Shown here: positions 50,544 to 59,411 of the stretch, in pieces
Position numbering within the stretch: the stretch's first letter is position 1
Layout of the letters: the number at the start of each line of letters is the position of its first letter
Assembly (NCBI RefSeq): GCF_014697585.1
Contig: NZ_JACJSB010000019.1
Location: 30,234-94,233 of the forward strand
Origin: Dolichospermum sp. FACHB-1091
GTDB taxonomy: Bacteria; Cyanobacteriota; Cyanobacteriia; Cyanobacteriales; Nostocaceae
DNA: 64,000 bases
Direction of reading: 5' to 3'
Position numbers and translations under genes: made by a program
Notes under the pieces: model-generated
What the model was told of the DNA's origin: nothing
The model's database searches: none
Seen by the model: only the letters and a program-made list of their open reading frames with translations

Positions 50544-51938
50544 ATGACTAAAAATGACAAAATCAACTTCTCTACTCCCAGTGGTTTTCCTGAATTTCTA
50601 CCCAGCGAAAAGCGACTAGAAGTACATTTACTAGATATTATTCGCAAGGTTTTTGAAAGTTATGGTTTTACACCCATTGAAACCCCAGCAGTGGAACGGT
50701 TAGAAGTGTTGCAAGCTAAAGGTAATCAAGGTGATAATATTATTTATGGTATCGAACCAATTTTACCACCAAATCGCCAAGCAGAAAAGGATAAATCGGG
50801 AGAAACTGGTTCAGAAGCTAGAGCTTTAAAATTTGATCAAACTGTTCCTTTTGCTGCTTATATTGCGCGTCATTTGAATGAATTGACTTTTCCCTTTGCT
50901 CGTTATCAAATGGATATGGTATTCCGGGGAGAACGGGCAAAAGATGGACGTTTTCGGCAGTTTAGACAATGTGATATTGATGTGGTTGCCCGTGGTAAAC
51001 TCAGTTTACTTTATGATGCCCAAATGCCGGCAATTATTACAGAAATCTTTGAAAAAATTAATATTGGTGATTTTGTTATTCGCATTAATAACCGCAAAAT
51101 CCTCACAGGTTTTTTTGAGTCTGTAGGAATTGCAGAACAGCAAATTAAAACCTGTATTAGTATTATTGATAATTTGGAAAAAATTGGCGAGGTTAAAGTT
51201 AAACAAGAGTTAGAAAAAGAAGGTATTTCTTCAGAACAAACGGAGAAAATTATTGAGTTTATTAAAATTGATGGCAGTATTGATGATATTTTAGATAAAC
51301 TCAAACATTTAGCCGAAAATATTCCCGAAGCAGCACAATTTAATTTAGGGGTAACGGAATTAGCAACTGTAATTAATGGGGTGAGAAATTTAGGAGTTGC
51401 TGATAAACGTTTTTGTATTGACTTGTCTATTGCCCGTGGTTTAAATTACTATACTGGCACAGTTTATGAAACTACTCTATTAGGCCATGAAGCTTTGGGT
51501 AGTATTTGTTCTGGTGGGAGATATGAAGAATTGGTAGGAATTTTTATCGGTGAAAAAATGCCTGGTGTGGGTATTTCTATCGGTTTAACTCGGTTAATTA
51601 GTCGCTTGTTAAAAGCGGGTATTCTTAATACTTTATCCGCGACACCAACTCAGGTAGTGGTAGTGAATATGCAAGAGGATTTAATGCCTATTTATTTACA
51701 AATATCACAACAATTACGTCAAGGGGGGATTAATGTTGTAACTAACTTTGAAAAACGCCCTTTAGGTAAACAATTTCAAGCCGCAGATAAACAAGGAATT
51801 AGATTTTGTGTAATTATTGGTGGGGAGGAAGCAGCAGCGCAAAAATCATCATTAAAAGATCTACAAAGTGGTGAACAAATAGAAGTAAATTTGGCAGATT
51901 TGGTAGAGGAAATTAAACGGAGAATTGCTAATAATTAA
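50544..51938 (+). CDS. hisS: Histidyl-tRNA synthetase
   Basis: A 464-residue class II aminoacyl-tRNA synthetase charging tRNA-His. Motif 1 is in ESYGFTPIETPAVE, motif 2 is YQMDMVFRGERAKDGRFRQF with RQCDID, the His-specific motif is ARGLNYYTGTVYE and motif 3 is MPGVGISIGLTRLI with its Arg. The C-terminal ~90 residues form the anticodon-binding domain (VVVVNMQEDLMPIYLQISQQ). It is slightly longer than bacterial HisRS, through a helical stretch around IKTCISIIDNLEKIGEVKVK as seen in a second lineage. AAGGT precedes the ATG. Confidence 0.95.
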   Translation: MTKNDKINFSTPSGFPEFLPSEKRLEVHLLDIIRKVFESYGFTPIETPAVERLEVLQAKGNQGDNIIYGIEPILPPNRQAEKDKSGETGSEARALKFDQTVPFAAYIARHLNELTFPFARYQMDMVFRGERAKDGRFRQFRQCDIDVVARGKLSLLYDAQMPAIITEIFEKINIGDFVIRINNRKILTGFFESVGIAEQQIKTCISIIDNLEKIGEVKVKQELEKEGISSEQTEKIIEFIKIDGSIDDILDKLKHLAENIPEAAQFNLGVTELATVINGVRNLGVADKRFCIDLSIARGLNYYTGTVYETTLLGHEALGSICSGGRYEELVGIFIGEKMPGVGISIGLTRLISRLLKAGILNTLSATPTQVVVVNMQEDLMPIYLQISQQLRQGGINVVTNFEKRPLGKQFQAADKQGIRFCVIIGGEEAAAQKSSLKDLQSGEQIEVNLADLVEEIKRRIANN

Positions 51939-51993
51939 ACATAATTAAAGATTAGACCTCGACCAAATTTAACTATACCTTATGCAGAAACTC

Positions 51994-52023
51994 TGTAGAG
52001 ATGTTATAGAAAACGTCTCTACA
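51994..52023. repeat. Dispersed palindrome between hisS and recR
   Basis: TGTAGAGATG and its partner ACGTCTCTACA enclose a short middle, another member of the GTAGAGAC palindrome family seen at 517-546. It lies between two convergent 3' ends and may act as a terminator for both. Confidence 0.5.
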
Positions 52024-52078
52024 TTCTCTAAATTGTAGAGAGAAAAAGTGTAGAGAGAAAAAGGCAATATAGCAGCTT

Positions 52079-52672
52079 TTAATCTAACTCTCTCCGTCCT
52101 TCTAATGCTCTGGCCAGGGTTAATTCATCAGCGTATTCTAAATCACCACCTACGGGTAAACCAAAGGCAATACGAGTTACTTTAGTAAAGGGTTTGAGTA
52201 ATTGAGCTATGTATAATGTTGTCGTTTCCCCTTCGATACTGGGACTAATGGCTAAAATCACCTCTTGAGGTTTTTGTTCGCTTACCCGTCTGACTAAAGC
52301 TTGAATAGTTAACTGTTCTGGACCAATACCGTCCATGGGAGAAATTACGCCACCTAAAACATGATATTTACCTTTATATTCACGGGTTTTTTCTAAAGCA
52401 ATCAAATCACGAGAATCTGCGACTACACAAATAGTGCTATTATCTCGCTGAGGATGACGACAAATTTCACATACTGGGTCTGCGGACAGGTGAAAACAAA
52501 CTTGACACAAACCCACTTGTTTTTTTGCGTCAATAAGTGCTTGAGCTAAAGCTTCTACTTCTGCTTCTGGTCTTTTTAAGATGTGCAAAGCTAATCGTTG
52601 GGCGCTTTTGGGACCAACTCCGGGTAGCCGTTGCAGTTGTTCAATTAATCGAGCTAGGGGACGTGCGTAAAC
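52079..52672 (-). CDS. recR: Recombination mediator RecR, start codon uncertain
   Basis: RecR of the RecFOR pathway, which loads RecA at gaps. It has the helix-hairpin-helix [20 protein letters not shown], the zinc finger [19 protein letters not shown] and the TOPRIM domain ([14 protein letters not shown] to [20 protein letters not shown]). Homologues start at (M/V)[13 protein letters not shown], but here that Val codon is GTT (52670-52672), not ATG or GTG. GGAGGT lies nine bases before it. ATT 52676-52678 is three bases from GGAGGT; the only canonical in-frame starts are farther up, within a repeat-like stretch (TTG at 52771). I mark the conserved protein start; the true start is unresolved. 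Confidence 0.85.
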   Translation of the reverse strand, partial: VYARPLARLIEQLQRLPGVGPKSAQRLALHILKRPEAEVEALAQALIDAKKQVGLCQVCFHLSADPVCEICRHPQRDNSTICVVADSRDLIALEKTREYKGKYHVLGGVISPMDGIGPEQLTIQALVRRVSEQKPQEVILAISPSIEGETTTLYIAQLLKPFTKVTRIAFGLPVGGDLEYADELTLARALEGRRELD

Positions 52673-52793
52673 CGTAATTTTACCTCCGGGCTTTTTCTCT
52701 ATTTTACAATAAATATGTTTTGCACCAAGGCACAAAGGAGCAAAGATGCAAAGTCTGAGCAAGTTCAACAAGTAAATATCATAATTATGATTT

Positions 52794-53708
52794 ATGCGAA
52801 GAGACTCAATCTTTTATAAACTCTTTCAACAAAACCCATCTTTGTTGTTTGAACTATTGACAGATCCGCCGATTAATGCTGAATCTTATCGTTTTGATTC
52901 TGTAGCTGTTAAAGAACCGACATTTACAATTGATGGTGTATTTTTACCACCTGAAATTGATGGACAAGGAATAGTATATTTCTGTGAGGTACAATTTCAG
53001 AAAGATGAAGAATTGTATGAAAGAATATGTGCCGAAACCTCACTATATTTTTATCGTCATCGTCAAAGATTCTGTGATTGGCAAGTAGTAGTTATTTATC
53101 CATCTCGCAAGACAGAACAAAATGATATTTATCCCCATCGTGGATTTCTTAATAGTCCCCAAGTACATCGAGTATATTTAGATGAATTGGGAGATATTCA
53201 GAAATTACCATTAGGGTTAGGTATAATGTTACTAACTACCCTGGAAGAAAGTCAAGCTCCAGCCATAGCTAGGTATTTATTAAACAGAACCCATGAGGAG
53301 ATTGTAACACCATCCAGTCAAGTTATTATAGAAATGATCACGACCATCATGGTGTACAAGTTTGAAAAACTGAGTCGTCGGGAGGTAGAATCAATGTTAG
53401 ATATTACGCTCAAAGAAACTAGAGTTTATCGAGAAATTAAAGAGGAAGGAAGGGAAGAGGGAATAGAAGAAGGAATAGAACAAGGTCTGGAACAAGGCAT
53501 AGAACAAGGCATACAACAAGCGACAATGGGTTTGGTGATTCGACTATTAACAAAGCGGTTTGGTAAAATATCTCAAAGAAAGATAAAATCTATTTCTGGT
53601 TTACCATTATCTGTTTTGGAAGAATTGAGCGAAGCACTTTTAGATTTTAATAGTTTAGCCGATTTACAATCTTGGTTATTAATACATACTCCGGTAAAAA
53701 TTGACTAA
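52794..53708 (+). CDS. Rpn/DUF2887-type putative PD-(D/E)XK nuclease
   Basis: A 304-residue protein. The N-terminal nuclease-like domain starts [20 protein letters not shown] and has the core strands [13 protein letters not shown] (Asp) and [20 protein letters not shown] (Glu-x-Gln), as in Rpn recombination-promoting nuclease-like transposase-family proteins. Residues ~220-240 are a Gly/Glu/Gln heptad-like repeat ([20 protein letters not shown]), typical of these proteins and prone to slippage. A C-terminal DUF4351-like helical region follows ([20 protein letters not shown]). Such genes are abundant, mobile and of unclear role in cyanobacteria. It is divergent from recR. Confidence 0.82.
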   Translation: MRRDSIFYKLFQQNPSLLFELLTDPPINAESYRFDSVAVKEPTFTIDGVFLPPEIDGQGIVYFCEVQFQKDEELYERICAETSLYFYRHRQRFCDWQVVVIYPSRKTEQNDIYPHRGFLNSPQVHRVYLDELGDIQKLPLGLGIMLLTTLEESQAPAIARYLLNRTHEEIVTPSSQVIIEMITTIMVYKFEKLSRREVESMLDITLKETRVYREIKEEGREEGIEEGIEQGLEQGIEQGIQQATMGLVIRLLTKRFGKISQRKIKSISGLPLSVLEELSEALLDFNSLADLQSWLLIHTPVKID

Positions 53709-54304
53709 CTATGTATTCTCGGTTCTGGGTGTAAAGTTGATAATAATTGACTTTCCACCTCTGCTAATTCATCTAATCTGTCCATGACAATTTTTCGCTC
53801 AAAATAGGTATCAGCTAAAACCCAATATGTGCCAAAATGTCGGGCTTCTGAGGCCATTAAACTGCGGTAAAATTGGGCTAATTCTGGTTCTGGACAATTA
53901 GCAGCTAGAAGTCCTAAACGTTCATGACTACGGGCTTCTATCAAACCGGTGACGAGTAAAGAATCTAAAAATCTGTGGGGTTCTTGGCCGCGAACTTGGG
54001 ATTTTAAGCCGGCACCGTAGGGGGGTGCGGATAGGGCTGCAAGTTTAATCTGACGGCGTTCTAGCCATTGGTTGACCAGTTCAAAGTGTTCTAATTCTTC
54101 ACAAGCGATCGCTGTTAATTCCCTAATCATTTTATGATGAGAAGGATAACGAAACATCATATTTAATGCTACTCCTGCGGCTTTGCGTTCACAGTGGGAG
54201 TGATCTAATAGAATAATATCAATATTAGCGATCGCTTGCTCTACCCAAGCATCATTAGTAGGTTGTTTGAGAGCATTAATAGTGGGTAAAGGTGAACTCA
54301 GCAC
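53705..54304 (-). CDS. miaE: tRNA-(ms2io6A37) hydroxylase MiaE
   Basis: A 199-residue ferritin-like diiron monooxygenase that hydroxylates the isopentenyl group of ms2i6A37 in tRNA. The metal ligands fit the family: LLDHSHCERKAAG (Glu), ELTAIACEELEHFELV (E-x-x-H), GLIEARSHERLGLL and LMASEARHFGTY (E-x-x-H). It starts with GTG at 54304 (homologues start just before this position, and no ATG is near). Its 3' end overlaps the Rpn-type gene by four bases convergently. Confidence 0.9.
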   Translation of the reverse strand: MLSSPLPTINALKQPTNDAWVEQAIANIDIILLDHSHCERKAAGVALNMMFRYPSHHKMIRELTAIACEELEHFELVNQWLERRQIKLAALSAPPYGAGLKSQVRGQEPHRFLDSLLVTGLIEARSHERLGLLAANCPEPELAQFYRSLMASEARHFGTYWVLADTYFERKIVMDRLDELAEVESQLLSTLHPEPRIHS

Positions 54305-54383
54305 AGCAAAAATAACTCCGAGTTGAACAATTTAGCTAATTTATTTTACAGCGATTTTCTGTAATTGCTGATTTTCTTGATCA

Positions 54384-55931
54384 TTAAGAAAACTTTTTTA
54401 AGAATCTCAATAACTGCTTGGTTTTTGGTGTTAGTAAGCTGCGACGATAAGCGTCTGCGGCTTTTTTAATTGCTTCTGCTTGGGTTGGGTAGGGATGAAT
54501 TACACTACTAAGTTTACTTAAACCAATTTTATTGACAATAGCTGTGGTAATTTCCGAAATCATCTCACCAGCATGATTAGCAACAATGGTTGCACCGAGA
54601 ATTTGATCTGATCCTTTCTGGTGATAAATCTTTAAAAAACCAGATTCTTCCTGATCTGCGATCGCTCGATCTATACTTCTAAAGGGAATCTTGATAGTTT
54701 CTATTTCTATCCCCAATTTTTGAGCGTCATTTTCATACATTCCCACATGAGCAATTTCCGGGCTAGTATATGTCACCCAGGGCATGATTAAACTACTGAG
54801 TTTAGATCGTCCCCAACCAAAGGGGGAAAATAGAGTATTTTTAATCACAATTCGCGCCGCCGCATCAGCTGCGTGAGTAAATTTCCAATTCATGCAGACA
54901 TCACCAGCGGCGTAAATTTTGGGATTTGTAGTTTGCAAATAATCATTCACTTTGACACCCAAATTCTGATCATATTCTACACCTACTGCCGCCAAATTCA
55001 AATTTTCTACATTGGGACACCGTCCCGCACCAACTAATATTTCATCAACTGTCACCGAGTCTCGTTCACTATTCACAGAAAAATAGAGTCTTTTTCCCTC
55101 CGTTACTGTCACCACTTCTTCTAATTGACAATTTAATACTAAACGAATACCTTCATCAATTAAAACTTTTTGTAAAATTTCCGCTGCTTCCCTATCTTCC
55201 TTGTTTAAAATCTGTGAACCACGATCAAATAATATTACCTCACAACCCAACCTGCGAAATGTTTGGGCTAATTCACAACCAATAGGACCACCACCAATTA
55301 TTGCTAATTTTTCTGGTTTTTGAGTTAGAGAAAAAACAGTTTCATTAGTTAAATAACCAGCTGCTTCAATTCCGCGAATTTTCGGTTTAATAGCCCTAGC
55401 ACCAGTAGCAATTACAGCTTTTTTAAATTTTAATATTTTATGGGCAACTTCTATAGTATTATTATTTGTAAATTTACCATCACCTAAAAAAACATCAATT
55501 CCTAAACTTTTAAATCTTTCCACGGAATCATGATGACTAATACTAGCCCGAATCCGTCGCATTCTTTCCATAACTGTGGAAAAATCAATATCAAATTGTT
55601 GGGAAATATTAACACCTAAATCCTTAGCTTTCCGCATTTCCCCAACCACACGGGAAGAACGAATTAAACATTTAGAAGGTATACAACCAAAATTTAAACA
55701 ATCTCCTCCCATGAGATTTTTTTCAATTAATGCGACTTTTAGACCTATATCTAAACCCGCAGCACCCGCAGCCACAACTAAACCCGCAGTTCCCCCACCA
55801 ATTACTACCAAATCATAAAAATCAGCAGGTTGAGGATTAACCCAATTATCGGGATGAACATTTTTGAGTAGTTTTTGATTATACTCATCCATGGGACGAA
55901 TTGTTACTCTTGGAGATTCGGGAATTGACAT
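54384..55931 (-). CDS. Mercuric-reductase-like pyridine nucleotide-disulfide oxidoreductase
   Basis: A 515-residue class I flavoprotein disulfide reductase. FAD binds at VVIGGGTAGLVVAAGAAGLD. The redox Cys pair is in GGDCLNFGCIPSKCLIRSSR, the NAD(P) site is LAIIGGGPIGCELAQTFRRL and the C-terminal His-Glu dyad is in VIHPYPTQAEAIKKAADAYR. There is no N-terminal heavy-metal domain and no vicinal C-terminal Cys pair, so true Hg(II) reduction is doubtful; a dihydrolipoamide-dehydrogenase-like or thiol role is as likely. The 193-bp upstream gap separates it from a TVP38 gene in the same direction, an association frequent in cyanobacteria. AGAGGT precedes the ATG. Confidence 0.88.
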   Translation of the reverse strand: MSIPESPRVTIRPMDEYNQKLLKNVHPDNWVNPQPADFYDLVVIGGGTAGLVVAAGAAGLDIGLKVALIEKNLMGGDCLNFGCIPSKCLIRSSRVVGEMRKAKDLGVNISQQFDIDFSTVMERMRRIRASISHHDSVERFKSLGIDVFLGDGKFTNNNTIEVAHKILKFKKAVIATGARAIKPKIRGIEAAGYLTNETVFSLTQKPEKLAIIGGGPIGCELAQTFRRLGCEVILFDRGSQILNKEDREAAEILQKVLIDEGIRLVLNCQLEEVVTVTEGKRLYFSVNSERDSVTVDEILVGAGRCPNVENLNLAAVGVEYDQNLGVKVNDYLQTTNPKIYAAGDVCMNWKFTHAADAAARIVIKNTLFSPFGWGRSKLSSLIMPWVTYTSPEIAHVGMYENDAQKLGIEIETIKIPFRSIDRAIADQEESGFLKIYHQKGSDQILGATIVANHAGEMISEITTAIVNKIGLSKLSSVIHPYPTQAEAIKKAADAYRRSLLTPKTKQLLRFLKKFS

Positions 55932-56123
55932 TTATTTTACCTCTAAATTATCAAGGATAAAGGATAAAGTATTTTTTGATTATCTAATCTTTATTTAAAA
56001 GATATATCATGATCAAAAATTTGTCAGTTTTGTATTTAACAAATCTAGAATATTTCGGAGTTTGAGAGATTAATCATTAGCAGCAAAGCACTAATACTTA
56101 AGTTGACTAAGCACTTAGGAAAA

Positions 56124-56810
56124 TCATTCTAATATCTCCTCTTTTAAAGCTTTTTTAGCTATCTTAGTTACATAAACCGTAACCGCAATTGTGGCTATTA
56201 GACCAATAATTTGAATTACCCAATGGAGAATCATATTATCAGGTTGGCTCTTATTACCAATTAAAGCTAAATCTCCTGCTAAATGTCCCAGATAAACATA
56301 CATAATTGTCCCTGGAATCATCCCGAATGAAGCCAAAAAATAGTCTTTTAAAGAAACACTAGTAACTCCCAAAGCGTAGTTTAATAAATTGAAAGGAAAT
56401 AAAGGAGAAAGTCGAATTAAAAAGACAATTTTTAATCCTTCTTTGCTAACAGCTTGATCAATATTGGCAAATTTTTTGTAACTAGAAATTTTTTGTTTTA
56501 CCCAACCTCTAGCTAAATAACGTCCTACCAAAAATGCAGCTACAGCACCCAAAGTAGCACCGATAAACACATATAAAGAACCCCAAATTACACCAAAAAT
56601 TACTCCAGCACCTAAAGTCAGAATTGCGGCTGGTAAAAAAGCTAAAGTAGCAATAATGTAGATAGCAATAAATACTACTCCACCTAAAGCACCAAGGCCA
56701 TTTACCCATTGTAAAGTATTTTGTAAAAATGCCAGGAAACTGGGAGAAGATGCTTTGATAGATTCCTGTACTAAAGCCAAATCTATTTCTGATAAAAATG
56801 TCATAACCAT
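56124..56810 (-). CDS. TVP38/TMEM64 family membrane protein
   Basis: A 228-residue DedA-superfamily (SNARE-associated/VTT) protein with five or six membrane segments. The family core is visible: FLPAAILTLGAGVIFGVIWG, the FLVGRYLARGWVKQKI motif, FLIRLSPLFPFNLLNYALGV and IPGTIMYVYLGHLAGDL. It probably moves or scrambles lipid-linked substrates in the plasma membrane. It is nine bases downstream of the TIGR04283-type glycosyltransferase, so the two are co-transcribed and may act on the same lipid or glycolipid (inference). Confidence 0.88.
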   Translation of the reverse strand: MVMTFLSEIDLALVQESIKASSPSFLAFLQNTLQWVNGLGALGGVVFIAIYIIATLAFLPAAILTLGAGVIFGVIWGSLYVFIGATLGAVAAFLVGRYLARGWVKQKISSYKKFANIDQAVSKEGLKIVFLIRLSPLFPFNLLNYALGVTSVSLKDYFLASFGMIPGTIMYVYLGHLAGDLALIGNKSQPDNMILHWVIQIIGLIATIAVTVYVTKIAKKALKEEILE

Positions 56811-56819
56811 GAAAATTAT

Positions 56820-57533
56820 TTACAATTTTGAAGAAGAGTACCAATTACGAATTTGATGTGGGGAAATCCCCAATAAATAAGCAATGATAATAATTTGATT
56901 CAGAATAGTAGTTTGCAAAATTCCTTTTTTTAACCATCTGCGCGGTGAAGTAATTACAGGTGTTGATAAGAGATGAATTTTGCCGAGATGTTTTAATTTT
57001 CTGATCATTTCAAAGTCTTCCATAATCGGTATTTCTGGGAAATTACCAACTTTTTGAAATACATTTTTAGTCATAAAAATGGCTTGATCACCATAGGGCA
57101 TTTGTAAAAGATTACATCTCCATTTTACACCAAACTCGACAAAACGCAACCCCCAATGAGGTGAATTTATTTGTAAAGCAAATGCACCAGCCACAATTCC
57201 TGGTTTTGCTAATGTTTTCCGAATCATCTGCTCAAAATTAGTTGGTAAACGGGTATCACCATGAAGAAACAGCAAAATTTCCCCACTAGCAACCATAGCA
57301 CCCATATTCATTTGATTTGCGCGTCCAGGGGGAGAGACAATTATCTTAGCACCCAAGGATTTAGCTATCAATAATGTTTCATCTTTTGAACCACCGTCAA
57401 CAATTATTATTTCTATATTTGTGCTAGATTTTGTGCTATTAATTGTACTTTGAATATTATCCGCTTCATTGAGAGTGGGAATAATAATAGAAATTTGCTT
57501 TTGGTGAGTATTCTGATTAATAATTTCTTTCAT
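56820..57533 (-). CDS. GT2 glycosyltransferase of the TIGR04283 (arsenosugar-associated) type
   Basis: A 237-residue GT-A glycosyltransferase: ISIIIPTLNEADNIQSTINS, IIIVDGGSKDETLLIAKSLG, SPPGRANQMNMGAMVASGEI, LLFLHGDTRLP (DxD-like HGDT), then VKWRCNLLQMPYGDQAIFMT and IPIMEDFEMIRKLKHLGKIH. GRAxQMNxGA and PYGDQ are hallmarks of the TIGR04283 family, named from arsenosugar gene clusters. No arsM or arsS is in the window, so an arsenosugar role is not shown. The start is taken at ATG 57533; an ATG at 57545 is possible. Both overlap the upstream gene. Confidence 0.85.
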   Translation of the reverse strand: MKEIINQNTHQKQISIIIPTLNEADNIQSTINSTKSSTNIEIIIVDGGSKDETLLIAKSLGAKIIVSPPGRANQMNMGAMVASGEILLFLHGDTRLPTNFEQMIRKTLAKPGIVAGAFALQINSPHWGLRFVEFGVKWRCNLLQMPYGDQAIFMTKNVFQKVGNFPEIPIMEDFEMIRKLKHLGKIHLLSTPVITSPRRWLKKGILQTTILNQIIIIAYLLGISPHQIRNWYSSSKL

Positions 57534-57771
57534 GATTATCATCATTATCTATATTATTCAAAAGCCCACTTTTAACCATCATCTGCGGCCAAATTAATAG
57601 AAAAAACCCCATCCAAATTAATAGCGGAATAGCAACTAAAATTGTTAACCAAATAATTTTAAATACTAACCAACTACCACTAATTAATGTAATAGTAGTC
57701 ATGATAATTGACCAAGGTTGACACCACCAAGGTTTATATTTCCAGGGGCTAATTGTTTGTTGTTCAGACAT
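57517..57771 (-). CDS. Small two-helix membrane protein (possibly DUF6737)
   Basis: An 84-residue protein, WKYKPWWCQPWSIIMTTITL followed by two hydrophobic segments (ISGSWLVFKIIWLTILVAIP, LLIWMGFFLLIWPQMMV) and a charged tail. The YKPWWCQPW motif is conserved in a family of small cyanobacterial proteins; I think it is DUF6737, but this is from memory. It is the first gene of the likely operon with the glycosyltransferase, which begins inside its last codons. Confidence 0.7.
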   Translation of the reverse strand: MSEQQTISPWKYKPWWCQPWSIIMTTITLISGSWLVFKIIWLTILVAIPLLIWMGFFLLIWPQMMVKSGLLNNIDNDDNHERNY

Positions 57772-58183
57772 TTTTCTATGAAGAAATTTATGGATTTGTT
57801 TTTTAGTTTAGCAGGGAATGTCTATTTCAGGCTAGGAGGTTTTTTGAAAAGTTGTTAATATATAGGACTTACGCAAGATTCATGGAATAACGAACCACAG
57901 AGGCACAGAGGTCACGGAGAAATGAGGATTTGAGAGATATTTTGCGTAAGTCCTGATATATAAGTAAACCCCCATTCCAGCTAAAAAAGTTTTTCTGCTT
58001 CCCTCTTCTCTTAGAGGGTGTTTGAGAAGCTTATGGCGATTATAAATCGCTACTACACAAACAAGATTCACGCAGGTGGGTTTCGCTTGTGTAGAGGCGG
58101 TTTCTAACCGTCCAGATATTAGGTAGTGACTATAAAAGTTTTTTATGTGAAAATTGATCCAAGTATTTTAGGAGTTAGAAAAA
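57772..58183. other. Divergent intergenic region containing a MITE-like element
   Basis: 412 bp between divergent genes. Besides the element at 57865-57955 it has a repeat-like block at 58040-58120 with the inverted pair CTACACAA (58052-58059) / TTGTGTAG (58088-58095) and GCGGTTTCTAACCG. A 63-codon minus-strand frame here (57880-58071) runs through the MITE and is not credible. Promoters for both flanking transcription units should lie here. Confidence 0.45.
57865..57955. mobile_element. 91-bp MITE-like element (copy 2)
   Basis: Same ends (AGGACTTACGCA / TGCGTAAGTCCT), length and general interior as the copy at 10897-10987, including GGAATAA-x-GAACCAC near the left end and TTTGAGAGAT near the right. 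ATAT lies just outside both ends and could be a target duplication, but the sequence is A+T-rich enough for chance. Confidence 0.7.
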
Positions 58184-59251
58184 ATGGCTTGGGTCCGAGG
58201 TGATCAATTACAAAATGGAAGATATACCATTGAGAAAGAGCTAAAAACAGGACGTTTTGGCGTTAATTATATTGCTAAAAATAGACAGGATGATCTTCTG
58301 CTGCTGAAAACTTTAGATGTTAATTCACTTACATCTCTTAGTGAATCAGATAAGGAACGCTTAGAAACTATGTTTATGAAAGAAGCGGTAAAACTTACCC
58401 TTTGTCAACATGAACATATTGTCAAATTTTACGAACCTTTTAAAGAAGCAGGTTATTCATGTTTGGTAATGGAATATATTCCAGGAAAAACTTTAGATCA
58501 ACTAGGAAAAATTTCTCCAGAACAAGCATTAATTTATATTCAACAAATTGGCGCGGCTTTAACAATTGTACATCAACATAATCTAATTCATGGAGATGTA
58601 CAGCCAGAAAATATTATTTTACGTGCGGGAAAATCTGAAGCTGTATTAATTGATTTTGATTTAGTTTTAGATTTTGATCATGAATTAACGACGCGACGAG
58701 TTAAAGAAAGTGACGAAAGTTTTGCATCTCTTGAACTTTGCACTAGAAATACTAAACCAACCGCAGCCAGTGATATTTATTCCTTAGCTGCAACTTTTTA
58801 TTATGCTATAACTGGTCAATTTCCTGAAACTGCTTTAAAACGTAAAATTGACAATAAGCGTTTAATACCACCGCAAGAGCTTATTTCTGGTATCAGCAAT
58901 GAATTAAATCTAGCAATTCTTAAAGGAATGGAATTAGAAGCCAAAAACAGACCAGAATTAATAGAATTATGGCTAAAACTATTAAATAGCAATTCTTACA
59001 ATGCTAATGCAGAAGGTCAAAATGCCAATGCAAACGGTCAAAATGTCAATGCAAAAGGTCAAAATACTAATGCAGGAAGTCACAATAATAACGGAACGAA
59101 AAACAAACCTTCTGTAAATTGGGATAAAAGAATGCAGATTTTAACATTAGTTATAACTGCAATTGCAGCTTTTGGGGCTTTACTTCAAGGTATAGCTAGT
59201 TGGAACAGTCAAACAACACCACCTCCCAATCCTACTTCTACCAAAAAATAA
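58184..59251 (+). CDS. Ser/Thr protein kinase-like protein with altered catalytic motifs, membrane anchored
   Basis: A 355-residue Hanks-type kinase fold. The glycine loop is abbreviated (KTGRFGVNYIA) and the ATP-binding Lys is K42 in LLLLKTLD. The catalytic loop reads HGDVQPEN (136-143) instead of HRDLKPEN, and DFG is DFD (157-159). Thus the catalytic Asp and metal Asn/Asp remain but the loop Lys is Gln and the DFG Gly is Asp; it may be weakly active or a pseudokinase. After the kinase domain come four tandem heptapeptides (NANAEGQ type, bases 59000-59083), then one transmembrane helix (LTLVITAIAAFGALLQGIAS) and a Pro/Thr tail. It is paralogous to the next gene. Confidence 0.85.
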   Translation: MAWVRGDQLQNGRYTIEKELKTGRFGVNYIAKNRQDDLLLLKTLDVNSLTSLSESDKERLETMFMKEAVKLTLCQHEHIVKFYEPFKEAGYSCLVMEYIPGKTLDQLGKISPEQALIYIQQIGAALTIVHQHNLIHGDVQPENIILRAGKSEAVLIDFDLVLDFDHELTTRRVKESDESFASLELCTRNTKPTAASDIYSLAATFYYAITGQFPETALKRKIDNKRLIPPQELISGISNELNLAILKGMELEAKNRPELIELWLKLLNSNSYNANAEGQNANANGQNVNAKGQNTNAGSHNNNGTKNKPSVNWDKRMQILTLVITAIAAFGALLQGIASWNSQTTPPPNPTSTKK

Positions 59252-59411
59252 ACAGTTTTCAATAAATAGCTTTTTTAATTTAATGAAATACAAAGTTATC
59301 TGTGTTTATCTGCGTTTATCTGCGTTTAATTCTTTTTTGTATTTTACTTAAATAAGAATTGCTGTAATTTGCTACTCAAAATTAGTATTAATTTGTAAAT
59401 CAGAGGTGTTT

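Noticed and set aside
54384..55931. True mercury-resistance locus
   Set aside because: The flavoprotein lacks the N-terminal metal domain and the C-terminal vicinal Cys pair, and merR, merT and merP are absent.
57880..58071. 63-codon minus-strand ORF
   Set aside because: Starts in intergenic repeats and ends inside the 91-bp MITE-like element; no protein-like features.
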